Source: Lucifuga dentata (Eukaryota; Chordata; Actinopteri; Ophidiiformes; Bythitidae). Taken from it: DNA of 64,000 bases. The first letter of the stretch is position 1; every line of letters starts with the position of its first letter. Location of the stretch: contig VXCM01002492.1 in assembly GCA_014773175.1 (NCBI GenBank), positions 1,628 through 65,627 of the forward strand, written 5' to 3'. This document shows positions 14,301 to 25,409 of this stretch, in pieces. The notes beneath the pieces are model-generated. The model ran no database searches, was not told the DNA's origin, and saw only the letters and a program-made list of their open reading frames with translations. A program made the position numbers and the translations under genes.

Positions 14301-15483
14301 AGAAAGTTTATCAAAAAGGGAGATTGGAAAGAAACTTTCTTAAGTCATAAGTTGAAAGAATACTGGGCTTCAGCAGATTTGTTAAAGGTGCAGCAAGTCT
14401 CTACTTTAAGCTGTGATAACTCAGTGTAACTTTTAATAACCGAGAAGGGATTATTAGCATCGTTTTTTTTTTTTGTTTTTTTACATATATGGTTATGTTT
14501 GTGTGAGTTGTTTCTTAAAATTAACACCACATTTCTTGCTCCTGTGCCTTCTGAAATAAACCTTTAATGTGATATCACAGTCAATCGTCTGGTAGTGAAT
14601 GATATTATAACGATTAGGTCACATTGTGATATATAACACACTTTTTAAAACAATAGCAAAGCAAATATCAGTGAAAAACTATAGAAGGTATGATACAGGC
14701 ATGTCAACATATGTAATTTTTTTTTTTTTTTTACATTGAAATGCAAACCAAACATGAAACGCATGTGATTATTTTGTGAAACGTACTCATGATTCTTGTG
14801 ATATTGTGGTGGCTAGTTGCTGTTGGGAACACTTTGCATTTTGTGAGGTTTTTTTTTTCCCTTTCTTGGCCTGAATCAGTGGAAACTTTATTTTAGAGAG
14901 TGACAAAATGAAGTTTTGGTTGTGTTTCCTTCGTCAGGGTCCCAGACGACTCGGACTCTCAGTCTGGGGTGATTAAACAGAGGCAGAACTGTCTGGAGTC
15001 TCGCAGGGTGGACGGCCAGGAGCTGCCCATCCTCACCCTGGGACCCTGCATAGGAACTGAGGGTGTCCCAGCCATCAATCAGGTACGTCACCCAGGATTT
15101 ATTCTCCACCAGGAAATAGCTTCCATGGTCGTTAACCCATCCACTGACAGAAAACATTACTCAGCTAAACATGTGGGAGCTGCTTCTTATATGAGCTGGG
15201 TATTCTGGCATTTTAGGAGGTATTTTCAATGGGAAAATAATGTTTAAAAAAAAAAAATCATTTCTAAACATTATTTTTTTTAAAATAATGGAAAAATTCA
15301 ACATTATTTGAAAATACTTTTTAAAAAATAAATACAGCAATACATTCAGATACCAAAAACGTTTTAAGTTGACTGATTAAAAAAAATAAGGATGGGAGAA
15401 TGAATTTAGTTTTTCTTAATCTTAGACAGCAGACTGAGCAGTTGAGTACATGAATGGGCAGCTACACACTCTCGCTCGCTTTC

Positions 15484-15525
<42 letters not shown>

Positions 15526-15550
15526 CATTTATTGNCTCTCGCTCGCTTTC

Positions 15551-15592
<42 letters not shown>

Positions 15593-18500
15593 CATTTATT
15601 GGTCATTAGTACATGTAAATAAGGTTCCTCTTAGGGAGAGTCTTCAAACTAAGACATAATAAGGTTACAGCAGACTGCGTGTGTGCTTGTTTGTGTATGG
15701 TGTGTACGGTGTGTACGGTGTATACGGCGGGCATGTGTGTGACCTGGTTGCACCATGCTCATTTTTCATGTCTGGGTTCACAACAGGGGTTGTGTGTGTG
15801 TGTGTGCAGGTGCGTGTCCAACTTGCTCGCTCAGTGCACATTTTTTACATCTAGCACCGCAATACACAACAGAAGAGGCCCTGTTTGTGTGCGTGTCTTC
15901 TCTCAGCCGTAATTAATACCTGTAGGATTCTCATTATTTCGTGTTTAGACTGAATGTCAAGGCTGTGATCTGCTGTAACAAGCTGCCACCTTGGGAAGGA
16001 AGGTATCCGCAGCTGAAATGCCTGCAGGCGAGAAGCAGCCTGTGACTGCAAGGTTGCTGGTTCAAATCCCACAGCTCACCAGGTGTATCTATGTTTGCGT
16101 GAATGTCAAAGTTCCGTATTAGCTGTCATGGACTTGCCCTGCAGAAAGACGCTTAATCCCTCTTTGCTCGTGTTCAAAAGACAGGTTTGAAGCTCTTAGA
16201 ACATTAAGACGAAGGTGTTCTTCATCCTCTGCTCTGCCAGTTTCTCCTGGAAAAGTGAAAACCAATTTTTTTTTTACTCACTCATCCTGAATAACCTAAG
16301 GGAACACTTAGAATAAATGAGATGTTTGCAAATGTCTGTCGTCAGTGTAATTTGAAAAAGAAATTCCCATTAAAACACTTTGACACAGCTATTTGTGATA
16401 TAGTTTATGGTGTACTTCTAGGTTCATTTGCTTTTAAGTAATTCTTATCTTTGTATAAACTGTAAGTCGTTGCATTTCTTTAAGGCTCATTAGTTTCTTT
16501 TTATTTATTTATTTTTAAAAACTGAATTTCACTGAAAAATTCCGGGATGTTTTTAGATCAATATAAAGAGATTTTTCCCTCCGTTTTTTAATATGCGGAA
16601 GCTGATGTGCTTTTTGCTGCATTTTCTCCTGCAGTTTACAGTAAACAAGCTCATCTCGCAGTGAGGACACCAAAGAGGAGAGAAAAACACAAATGAGCTG
16701 CTGATTATGCAGAGATTCTCAAAGACAAAAAAAAATAAGAGTAATAAAAGAAAATAAAGTATTTATTTTTATAAGCACACAGACTTCTGTAGCATTAAAC
16801 CAGTCTCTTAAAGGTGTTTATATAGCACATTTCATACACAAGGAAATTCAAAGTGTTTTACATATACATACACATTAAAGACAAAATTTCTATGAATAAT
16901 TCATTTTAATTTAAAAAATCTGTAAAATTGTTTCCCCAGAGAGAGAGAGAGAGAGATGCAGAAGGATTTGCAAAATGTTGTGTTTTCCTGTTCTTTTTTA
17001 TTTGCACTTGCAGTATTTGTGGTAAAATATTAAACTCCTGATATGCTAAAGTGCATGTTGAGTGATTCTGCAGCTCTCCTTTTAGCTCATAAAACTCTTT
17101 CTGCTCTTTGACATTTTCTTCTCCCATCAGATGCGAAAGAACCACTATAATCAACACAACTTGAGGGTTGCTCCTGTTTCATAATGCAAATTTTCCCAGT
17201 GAATACATTTTTAAAAATACAAGTTGATGTGCAAGGTTTGTGTACAGCATTTTCATGTGACAGATTTTTAAAAATATACAAAAATTAGACTTTATGTATA
17301 AACTCCACTTTCCATTTTCCATCAATATCCAACAACCATACACATATAAATTTGTCCTAGAAGAAGCAAAGACATCATTATTTTAAAAAAAGTAGCAGAA
17401 AACAGACCAGCTTATAATATTAGTCATAAGGTATTTAAATTTATTCTGTCCCAGTTATTACAAGTTATATGTAAATTAAGTGTGACAGTTATAATAGAAT
17501 GTGATATAATTCTGCTTTTGGATTTTTCAACTGCAGTTTAGAGTGACAGGTATGAAACTCGCTCTGATGAGCCCCAAAAACATAATTCTGAATACAGTTT
17601 GGTTGAATAATGGGTGTTTGTGGATGGATAAACAAAAATTGTGCTGGTATTTGTCTGCTTTCAGCTCAGTGTGAATATGAGGCAGGTGTTCAGTGTTTCC
17701 AGGAAAAATAAAGCTTATAATCACGTCTTTAGATTCTGCACACGGAGCTGCAGGTGTAAACATTATTTGACCTGATGCGCACTTTATTTTTAACCTTCAT
17801 CATTCTGAGGACACTTCTGCTGAGTTTGCACGCTTGTTTTCAGCACTTTCCCGTTTCTTGTTTAACTACACGCAACCTCTGAAATAAAGCCTGCGAATGC
17901 TGAGAGTAATCCGCTAACGCTGCTAAACGCCGCAGCAGAGGGCGAAGGCTGGGGTACGAGGGGTCATGTGACTCAGAATGACATACAGACACTTTTAATA
18001 TGCTTGACTTTGATTTTTTTGTTGTTTTTAAAGTTAAATATGTTCAGTACTGCTCGCACATATGTAACTAAAATTCTCCAAGCAGCTCCAGAGATGATGA
18101 TATAGATGTAAATGTAAATTTATATTACACAAAACATAAAGCCATGGTATTTGCTTCATGATCAGTGTGTTTAACCATGCAGTACGTGCTACTGTATCTG
18201 ATGACCTTTGACCTACACAGATTGAAAAGAAAAAAATGAAAGAAATCAGCCTAAGATATTCACATGAGCACAATCGAAATGAGCAACCCAGGCCATGCTG
18301 ATCAAAGTATGTTCATAGCGGCTGTGTTATGCTGGTTATTGCATCATTCCGGTTAATTGGCTGGTGGATGTGCGTGTAAACGTACCCGCTGAACCTGGAG
18401 ACACTCTGCAGAGAAGATTTATTAAGCTACCAGTTACCCTCCAAGGTTGAAATTATGTTATCAGGCTTTTTTTTGCTGCAGTTCAATAAATCAATCACGC

Positions 18501-20227
18501 GCTGAAATAAAGCCTGCAGCATTTGGAAATTTTACTAATAAGGCCATCTATATAATCAATACATTACAGAGCTGATCTGATTCAAGCAGCCATCACTTCA
18601 TATGAGCCAATTAATGGCTTTTACTTCCTGATATAATGTAATAAATCTCAGTATTATTAAATAATTAATCTTCCCTCTGAATGTGCTGAAGATTTGATTA
18701 AAAGCCGGTGATATTATAATAAATGACAAATATTTCCTGGCAAACTGATGCAGTAGTCTATTTTAAAGATCATTGATTAGTATTTTGGTCATAAATTAAT
18801 CATTTATAAGTTAAAAAATATCAAGCATTTATCAGTTGTATCATCCCATATGTGACAGTATTCTGCTTTTCTGTGCTAATATCATTATAAATTCAATAAG
18901 TCTGTCTTTGTGTGATTACATAATAAACAGTTTGAAGATCTCACTTTAACCTTTAAGAGTGTCAGATGGCATTTGTTATGATGATTTGACATTTTATTAA
19001 ATCATCATCATTTGATACTGGAAATATTGTTTAGTTGCAGCTATATAATCACTAATAACATACTATGACATGAGTATTTCCAGTTAAAGTATACATTGGT
19101 ATTACATTATTCATTTGTCAGATGAATATATGTTGCACTCCTGAGTTAAGTAATACAACTCTGTGTGTGTGTGTGTGCGCACGCGCGCATGCACGTACAC
19201 ATGTATGTGAGATCTAGATGTGTCAAGATGTGAATCACTTTGCTTTGACCTTTGTACTGTCCGTCCCCTGAGGGTGTGGGCAGCCTTTTAATCACACACA
19301 CACACACACACAAACCATGAATGTACTAAGGATCCCTCAAGTGACTGTAATAACCCTGACCTAGTTAAACATTCTGCAGAACTGTACATGTGTATGTGTG
19401 TGGGCCTCTGTGGTCTATATGAATGCTTTACTACATGCATGACATGCATATGTGTGTGTGTGTGTGTGTGTGTGTTTGCACACACACACACACACTCCTA
19501 ACATTGGATAAATGTATTGAAATAAAGTATAAGTAATGACTTGAAAAGTGTAGTTAATCTTTGCTTCTTCTTCTTCTCTCTCTCTCTCTCTCTCTCTCAG
19601 GAGTGGGTGTACACTCATGGACAGCAGATCCGTCAGCGACAGCACTGTCTGTCTCTGTCCACCACCTTCCCTGCCTCCCAGGTTCTGCTGCTGCCCTGCA
19701 ACATGGCCGACGGCAAGCAGGTCTGACAGATAAACACATACACGCATACACACACACATACATCGTACACAAACTAGCAGTAGAATATAAGCACATAGTC
19801 AAGCAAGTGTACAGATGCAAAAAATTTAAAAACACAAAAGCATAAACATACAGGTATAGACATAGATAAGCTCATAAACACGTGGGCACACATCATGTAC
19901 ACACACACACATTTCAGGCAGACAGGTGGTGTATAGCTGGAGGCCAGACACTATCGTATATCATATGGCTGATAAATTAATCTAAATGTTAATTAAGCTA
20001 AAGCTCAAATTGTGTAAAGATGATCACCACACACACACACACACACGCAGCAGGCACATGGTTTGTGGGTGCTTGCTATTTGGACAAGCAGTGTGAAATA
20101 TTCTTAACGCTCACGCACGCACGCACACACACACGCACACACTTGTCATTACTTGACCACTGGGCACCTTGATGGCATCCCAGAAGCCCCTGCAGCAGAG
20201 AACAACCTGACAACCAATAAATCACCT

Positions 20228-20269
<42 letters not shown>

Positions 20270-20665
20270 TATTCAAGAGAAATTAGGAGAGAAAGAGAGG
20301 GAAAAATAGCATAAGTGTGAGATGGGAGAAAGAATGAAGCAGTGAGATGAGGAGGAGAGGTAGAAAGAAGGAGATGTAGAGAGCTGGAAAGGTGAGGTAG
20401 AGAGAGCAGGAGATGAAGGACAAGAATGAGTAAAGATAAAAAAAAGAGAGATACAAAATGAGGAGAAGATATCAGTCAAGGTAGATGGAAAAAGAGAGGG
20501 ATAAGGAGAAAACGAGAGGAAAGATGTAGCTAATCACACCTCACCAACTGTTCAGTCTGCATGGGAGAATGTGGTAAAGTGTGTGTGTGAGACTGTCAGT
20601 GTTTGCCATTATTATGCATTATTTGATCTATGAGTCATCAGTATTTGTGAGAAAGATGAAGTGGC

Positions 20666-20696
<31 letters not shown>

Positions 20697-21207
20697 AAAA
20701 GAGAAGACAAAGGGAGGAGGTGACAGGGTGAAAGAGGAGAGGTGAGAAAGACAGATAGGGAAAGAACACTGGTAAAAAAAAAAAATGTGGGTCTTTAATT
20801 TAAGATTTCCCCATTGCAATGTCTTGTTTAGAGCTGCATTTGTCCTATCTGACCACTAGGGGGCAGAAAATCTCAGAAGTAACATCAAATCACTTAATGT
20901 TAGCCAGTCCTACTGAAACAAGACTAAAAGAAAGGAGAGGTGAGAGAAAAAGGGTGAGGATAGAGTGAGTGGATGAAAGAGGAGGTGAGAAAAAGAGGAA
21001 TAGGAGAGATAGACTGAAAAAGATAGAAGGAGAATGGGAAAGAAAGAATAAACAAAAAAACAAGTGGGATAAGGAAGAGAGTAAAGCAAAGATAATGGAA
21101 GAGGGAGAGAGCTGAGGAGTGTGTCTGGTAAATGAGAGAGAGCTTTACACAACACCACACACACACAACCACTCACCAGTGTGTATGTACATCTGTCTGA
21201 GCACATG

Positions 21208-21248
<41 letters not shown>

Positions 21249-24200
21249 GTGTACCATAGTGGAGCCACTGAAGCGCATCGCTGTCATGTATCTGAAACCA
21301 CAAACGTATACAAACACACACACAGTTCTGTTACATGTCCCAGTGGAGTGTGTATGTGTGTGCGTCTGTGCGTGTGTGTGTGCGTGTGCATAACGCGTGC
21401 AGGAAGAAGAGCGATGATAGCTAATTAGTACTAAGATCCACAGGAGAAGTGCACCAAGAGCTGACTCATAGAGAGACATGAACTTCAAAGGGGGGGTAGT
21501 GAGTGAGTTAAATTAAGGATAGAGACAGGAGGAAGGAATGAAGGACAGATCGTTGGTGACAAAAGAGAAGAAGAGAGTGGTGGAAACAGTTATAAATAGT
21601 TTGTGGTCAAGAGATGGAGATTGAGAAAGAAAGTCAGAATGGGAATAGAGATAAAGAGCAAAAAAATAAAAGAAACAGGCAGAGTACTACAGACTTTCTC
21701 GCCAATTTGCATAAATATGACGCTATAACTGTCCAAGAGAGCAATTTATACAGAGAGATCATAAATATTCCCTTATCACTTGATCAAAATTTTGATTTAC
21801 AATCTGTGATCCATCCCTTCCTGTCCTCGAGTCCTTCTTCAAGAGCCACTAACAACTGGTTCTTAAGCCTGACCAGACTCTCTAGCTCATGGGTTTGACT
21901 GAACAAATGCTTGTTTTCAAGTCTCAGCTAAGTTAAGTCTCTCATGACACAAGTCAAGTCTCAAGTCCTCATATGTATGTCTGACTCAAGTCCAACTTCC
22001 AAATCATAAGTTTACAACTACATATGACTCAGACAGCCATTTCCTTTACCTCCTAGTGCAGAATTTTTAACGCTCCTCCAGAAGAGTCAGCAAGCCTTGA
22101 AGCTGACAAGTCCCTCTAAAAATCTCTGTTTTTAAGATCTGCTCATCTCTGTACAAACTTGTGCTGCTTCAACGTCTGACTTTGAAGCTCTATCAATCAT
22201 CTAACTGTACACTATAAAAAATCAACTTATAAAGGTTTGAAACGCGCTTGCGATAAGTAATCCAGCTTTTCCGAGAAATTTAAATGACTATGCCTTCTAC
22301 AATTGTACAAAAGTATTAGAAGGCGAAACATTGAATTTTAAGGAGGGTTAAAGACTTTGACAAATTTTGGGATTTGAAAAATAAAACTAAAAACTAATTA
22401 ACAATATAAAACTAAAATACGGTTTTATGTTTTGAAAATTGTTGTCATGTAACATATGTGCGGGTTGCATATTGGGCTCAAACATGCACGATTGCCGGTA
22501 TGGTCCTTTAAATCCTGTTAAAGATTAGTTCTAAAGCTCTATCACTTCCTTAGTCCAGTGTTCCTATCATGTGGTTTTTGAAGATCAACTATTCTTCCTA
22601 CTACCTTGGACATTTTATATGAAAATATGAAACGATAACCCTAAAGGTCTACAGGTAATGTAGAACCTGCACTGCTCTCTATAACCATCTGAACCAACAT
22701 GATATGAACCACGCTACCAAATGTGAGACTCAAACTGGCATCATTAGAGTCGCGCTGTCACAGGCAGGACTAAAAATATGGATTTATAATTAACGGGAAG
22801 TGCAGAACAGCAGCAGTATTATCACCAGCAGCAGATACACAATGTGAAATATGTGCATAATGAATACATTCTGGTGAGTGCGGTAATTCAGAAAAATGTA
22901 TTTTACAAGTCGTTGCATGCATTTCTTGCATCTGATGGCATTTTTAGGTGGGGGCAGCAGATGGAGCGGTTTTAGATGGTTACCTCTTTAACAAAAAACA
23001 AAAACAAAAAAAAACAAAAAAACAAGAAGTAATGAGAAGCCGAAGGACTCAGACTAACTCATGGAAAGTCAAGGAGAAGTCATGAAACTTTAAATCAGGG
23101 CCACAGAGGAAAACCTGTTAAACACTACAGATGTTAATGTGAATGAGAAAGGCTTGGCCCAGATATCACCTTTCCTTTTGCTCCAGTGCATGATGGGATA
23201 TGCTGCCATCCTCCTCCCAACTCCCTGAAAAAAATAAAGGGAGAGAAAAACAGATGCAAAGCTGTGTTACTTCCTGATGTCAGCAGTGTTGTAATGAGGT
23301 GCATACTAATTGATTTACTTTTAATTATCCCTCCATTTTTTTTTCAATTAAAAACACCATGGCCCATCACTGCTGTGATGAGCGTGTCATCAAGACAACG
23401 ATGCAAACACACCCACAATGCAACTCTGCAGAACAAAGCTGCTGTGTGTGTGTGTGTGTGTGTGTGTTGTTACAAGGTTTACTAGATCGAGATACATGAG
23501 AGCGATACACTTCAGAGGCTCAGCAAAACACTATGTAGTTCCCTGCCAGTGTGCCCCCCCTCCCTCCGCACATACACACACAATGAAAGCGCTGAGAAAA
23601 CACATACATACACACAGTACTTGTGCACTATGAAATTACACACAGTACACAAGGACACAGAGACAACACATGCTCAGATAGTTTGCACACAGATACAAAA
23701 CACACGGACAGACTTTGTTTTGCTCTGGCTGCTGTCTCTGTTTTTTCTCCCCTCTCTCTATCCTTTTTCTTTATCTGTCTATCTAAACCCCCCCTTTTTT
23801 TTCTCTCTGATGACTGGGATTCACAGCTGGATAAGAACCTCTTTTCATGTCTGATCATATCGGCTCCTGCTTTGTTTTGAAGCTAAAGAATCCAGTTATG
23901 AATAATGTTCACACACACATAAACGTGCGCGCGCACACAAAAAAAAACAAACAAAAAAAAAAAAANAAAAAAAAAAAACAAATGGATCAAAACCAAAAGT
24001 CAGTAGAGGTTTCCATCTAGTGGTGGCCATTTGCCAACACCTACTACAAACTAATACTGAGAAATCATACAATGATTTTAGCATGTAGCCTAAGTTGAAT
24101 CTTAAAGGACCATCCCATCCATTTTGCATGTTTGAGCCTAATTTCTTCAATTTTCATACACATAAGGTTACTGACAGTCATTTCCCAAAGCATACTACTG

Positions 24201-25409
24201 GAACGGTGAATTAAAAAATGTTTTCCTCCCTTCCAGACCGCCACTTTTTCAGTTCATTCTGGTACACTATTAAAATCAACTTGTTGATCCTTGAAACATT
24301 CTTGGGATAGATAATCCATCATCGTGAACAAGAGGTGTATTCAAGTTTTTTTGAAGTTTTGTCATTTTAGTATATAAGTGTAATAAAAAGTGCAGAGTGA
24401 ATGTATGTCTTCACCAGGGAATGTAGTCCCAAAAGAAGACCTGCGTTTATTGAAAACTTTTAATGACTGTGACTTCATAATTTTGTGTAACTATTAGGAG
24501 GCGAAACATCGATTTTTAAGGTGGGTGTATTGCTTGAATATTTGATTTTGAAAGATTAAGAGATTTTGCAAAATATCAGGAAAGCTGAAATATGGTTTTA
24601 TCCTTTGGAAAATGATTGTCAGTAACGTAACATGTATGAAAATTGAATATATTAGGCTCAAACATGCAAAATGGGTGGTATGGTCCTTTAACCCATAGAA
24701 AATAACACATGTACAGAAATGTGGATAGACAGAGTTCATGTCACAGGAAGTCTGCTGGAATTTGCACAGCCTTTGACAAGCTGAAAATGAATAAGAAACT
24801 AATTTGCTGGAGCTTATAGAAAACAAAACAATTGTGACACCAAACCACATTCCAAATTCTGACAGTTTCATGTTTCCCTGCATATTGCACCTTGGTTATA
24901 CAGTAATATGCCTGCCTGTTAGACCATGACTGAAGCCCTTTTCAGAGACGTCTCAGTTGACTGCTGGTTTTATTATTCATACAATCCTCTGAGCAGATCA
25001 TCAGTAAAAATTCTGTTTTTAATTACTGGTTGCCTGTTGTAGTATCACCTTCTCTTTATGATGATATTGTGCGCTGTATAGGGATCAATTGCAATGGAGA
25101 ATATCAACAGTTAAATCTAAAATGTTGTTTTAATGTTTGCCAAAATGAGCGGCAGACTGTAACAGACAGACTCACCTTCACAAATAGAGAAAAGGAGGAT
25201 AGCCTGAGTTCATCTTCATTATATTCATATATTCTGTTTTATTTTATCAGCGATGGCAGAAGTCAGGGACACACTTGGAGCACTTGGCCTCCAGGTTCTG
25301 CCTGGACTCCGAGATGGCTCTGGATGGAATGGACTCTTCTCGTATGCTGGTCATCAGCCCCTGTGAACTGAGCGCCTACACACAGAGATGGGAGGTTCCT
25401 TTCTCCTGA
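2263..25409 (+). CDS. galnt14: polypeptide N-acetylgalactosaminyltransferase 14-like, 3' eight exons (gene partial)
   Basis: A Golgi type II membrane enzyme of this family transfers GalNAc from UDP-GalNAc to Ser/Thr and starts mucin-type O-glycans. Eight exons (2263-2347, 6642-6745, 7872-7998, 13097-13189, 13404-13487, 14938-15082, 19601-19720, 25251-25409) join in frame to 304 residues plus stop, about the C-terminal half of a protein usually near 550 residues. Catalytic-domain landmarks are [12 protein letters not shown], the Gal/GalNAc-T motif around [19 protein letters not shown], and [14 protein letters not shown], whose His in GHVFR matches the Mn ligand known in GalNAc-T2. The ricin-B lectin domain follows, with three Cys-Leu repeats (NCLES, HCLSL, FCLDS) and QxW motifs (QEW, QRW, QRW). 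[15 protein letters not shown] and [15 protein letters not shown] favour GALNT14 over GALNT16 or GALNT2. Transmembrane anchor and N-terminal catalytic exons lie left of the window. All introns seen are GT-AG. Confidence 0.88.
2911..2955 (+). repeat. (CT)n microsatellite
   Basis: Uninterrupted CT dinucleotide run of 45 bases in a galnt14 intron. Confidence 0.95.
3450..4285. mobile_element. DNA transposon with AGTATAAGC(T/C)GA terminal inverted repeats
   Basis: The left end reads TATATACATGAGTATAAGCT and the right end, read backwards, GTATACTCTAGTATAAGCCG, so the ends are imperfect inverted repeats. Inner copies of GTCGGCTTATACACGA (near 3509) and GTCAGCTTATACACGA (near 4246) repeat the same word. 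The ends suggest a TA-targeting element of the Tc1/mariner/pogo group, but this rests on terminal sequence only. A 54-codon open frame at 3987-4151 starts [17 protein letters not shown] and is followed by GTAATTTG; it may be a transposase 5' remnant or chance. An N in a G-run at 3914 marks an assembly join. Confidence 0.6.
4390..4512. repeat. 61-bp exact duplication around a single N (assembly join)
   Basis: Bases 4390-4450 and 4452-4512 are identical, separated by one N at 4451. Both copies begin CTGCTCCTGTG and end TTTTTTTCCG. The pattern matches contig ends placed side by side without merging their overlap. The true genome probably has one copy. Confidence 0.8.
6642..6745 (+). CDS. galnt14: galnt14 exon: AGGLF to WGGEN motif
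   Basis: The acceptor is CTTTGGCAG and the donor GTGAGT. The exon completes the Lys codon of the previous exon, then encodes [20 protein letters not shown] and [14 protein letters not shown]. This is the Gal/GalNAc-T signature region, with the conserved WGGEN. The nearest known match is the subfamily of GALNT2, 14 and 16. Confidence 0.92.
7262..7859. repeat. microsatellite cluster (TG, CT, AC, CT, TG)
   Basis: Within 600 bases of intron lie TG (7262-7287), CT (7361-7400), AC (7402-7448), CT (7604-7671) and TG (about 7816-7859) runs, with single-N joins at 7401 and 7616. The last TG run ends 11 bases before the intron's 3' end. Long open frames here are low-complexity artefacts. Confidence 0.95.
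7872..7998 (+). CDS. galnt14: galnt14 exon: Mn-ligand His segment
   Basis: The acceptor CCCTGCAG follows directly on a long TG repeat; the donor is GTAAGT. The exon encodes [18 protein letters not shown] and then [19 protein letters not shown]. The His of GHVFR corresponds to a metal ligand in the family. The [15 protein letters not shown] stretch is the best paralogue discriminator and favours GALNT14. Confidence 0.92.
9231..9729. mobile_element. non-autonomous DNA transposon (PIF/Harbinger-like MITE)
   Basis: The left end TGCTGCATTCGACAGACCTC and the reverse complement of the right end TGCTGCGTTCGACAGACCTC match at 19 of 20 positions, and weaker similarity continues for about 30 bases more. 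The element is flanked by TTA on both sides (9228-9230 and 9730-9732), the three-base TWA target duplication typical of PIF/Harbinger. It has no transposase frame. The superfamily rests on the duplication length and is an inference. Confidence 0.8.
10525..10588 (+). mobile_element. tRNA-like SINE head or tRNA pseudogene fragment
   Basis: TGTAGCTTAATAGGCAGAGC resembles an A-box region, and GGGGTTTAACTCCCAC a B box, with CACTAATACTGCCAAG between them, as in tRNA-Ile-type sequence. The acceptor ends do not pair convincingly, so a functional tRNA is unlikely. A degraded tRNA-derived SINE is the best reading. Confidence 0.5.
10750..10763. promoter_or_regulatory. candidate RFX X-box
   Basis: GTTACCAAGGCAAC is a perfect GTTRCC-N2-RGYAAC palindrome, the binding site of RFX transcription factors. 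It lies in a galnt14 intron in a stretch poor in simple repeats. Confidence 0.5.
11267..11302 (+). repeat. (GA)n microsatellite
   Basis: GA dinucleotide run in a galnt14 intron. A TG run lies about 150 bases upstream. Confidence 0.95.
13097..13189 (+). CDS. galnt14: galnt14 exon: [12 protein letters not shown]
   Basis: The exon starts after GTGTCACAG and ends before GTAAGA. It encodes [20 protein letters not shown] followed by [10 protein letters not shown], the conserved end of the catalytic domain. Phases fit exactly with the exons before and after it. Confidence 0.92.
13404..13487 (+). CDS. galnt14: galnt14 exon: catalytic/lectin linker
   Basis: The acceptor is TTTCACCAG and the donor GTAAGT. 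The exon encodes [20 protein letters not shown] then DTVYPEL. The [13 protein letters not shown] block marks the end of the catalytic domain throughout the GALNT family. Confidence 0.92.
13488..14937. other. galnt14 intron, AT-rich, no gene seen
   Basis: Contains short CA runs near 13890 and 14070, and poly-T runs near 14463 and 14719. No exon or transposon was recognised. Confidence 0.6.
14938..15082 (+). CDS. galnt14: galnt14 exon: linker and lectin alpha repeat
   Basis: The acceptor is TTCGTCAG and the donor GTACGT. The exon encodes [20 protein letters not shown] and then [17 protein letters not shown], the first Cys-Leu repeat of the ricin-B domain. The final Gln begins the QEW motif that finishes in the next exon. 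Confidence 0.9.
15469..15601. repeat. 66-bp exact duplication around a single N (assembly join)
   Basis: Bases 15469-15534 and 15536-15601 are identical CT-rich copies ending GGTCTCATTTATTG, separated by one N at 15535. This is the same join signature as at 4451, 31403 and 46548. Confidence 0.8.
16010..16170 (+). mobile_element. tRNA-derived SINE fragment
   Basis: A B-box-like word GCTGGTTCAAATCCCACAG (about 16056-16074) is followed about 60 bases later by TTGCCCTGCAGAAAGACGCT, which resembles the TGCCCTTGAGCAAGGCACTT tail of common fish SINEs. The copy is degraded, and its limits are approximate. Confidence 0.55.
19601..19720 (+). CDS. galnt14: galnt14 exon: lectin beta repeat
   Basis: The polypyrimidine tract of the acceptor is itself a (CT)n microsatellite ending in CAG. 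The donor is GTCTGA, a weak match to consensus. The exon encodes [20 protein letters not shown] through [12 protein letters not shown], the second repeat of the lectin domain. Confidence 0.88.
20228..20268 (+). repeat. (GA)n microsatellite
   Basis: GA run of about 40 bases at the start of a longer purine-rich block. Confidence 0.95.
20853..20866 (+). promoter_or_regulatory. candidate CTCF core motif
   Basis: CCACTAGGGGGCAG fits the CTCF core consensus CCACYAGRGGGCAG at every position. It is intronic in galnt14. The motif alone does not prove occupancy, and the same word can be spread by repeats. Confidence 0.4.
22209..22511 (-). mobile_element. decayed copy of the TTAA MITE family (copy A)
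   Basis: The right half matches the other copies: AATCAACTTATAAAGG, TATTAGAAGGCGAAACATTG, GGGCTCAAACATGC, and the end CCGGTATGGTCCTTTAA at 22511. The left terminal repeat was not found, so the copy is truncated or strongly diverged. Confidence 0.65.
24102..24691. mobile_element. full-length TTAA-flanked MITE (copy B)
   Basis: Long inverted terminal repeats begin TTAAAGGACCAT and run about 90 bases, through GCATGTTTGAGCCTAAT and CATTTCCCAAAG. The element is 590 bases between outer TTAA words (24102-24105 and 24688-24691). Flanking bases outside TTAA do not match, so TTAA is the probable target duplication, as in piggyBac-type elements. It has no credible coding frame. Confidence 0.78.
25251..25409 (+). 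CDS. galnt14: galnt14 terminal coding exon
   Basis: The acceptor is ATTTTATCAG. The exon encodes [20 protein letters not shown], the third Cys-Leu repeat, then [15 protein letters not shown] and ends EVPFS with TGA at 25407-25409. The ending lines up with the usual C-terminus of the family, so the stop is accepted. Confidence 0.9.
   Translation, partial: RWQKSGTHLEHLASRFCLDSEMALDGMDSSRMLVISPCELSAYTQRWEVPFS

Larger units (their letters stand above)
15083..19600. other. galnt14 intron: SINE fragment, join artefact, AT-rich DNA
   Basis: Holds a duplicated CT-rich segment around an N at 15535, a SINE-like fragment near 16010-16170 and TG runs near 15790, 19160 and 19450. A short imperfect hairpin lies at about 15233-15282, with arms AAAATAATGTTTA and its complement. 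From 17300 to 19100 the DNA is AT-rich and poor in simple repeats, and no exon was recognised. Confidence 0.6.
19721..25250. other. galnt14 last intron: GA-rich blocks, MITE copies, CTCF-like site
   Basis: Purine-rich GA blocks fill 20228-20520, 20640-20760 and 20930-21130. A CTCF-like core lies at 20853-20866. Two members of a TTAA-flanked MITE family lie at about 22209-22511 (decayed) and 24102-24691 (full length). A poly-A with an embedded N is at 23966. No exon was recognised. Confidence 0.65.

Noticed and set aside
24494..24883. 129-codon minus-strand frame
   Set aside because: It lies largely inside a MITE copy and recurs in diverged form at the other copies; no domain or codon pattern suggests a gene.
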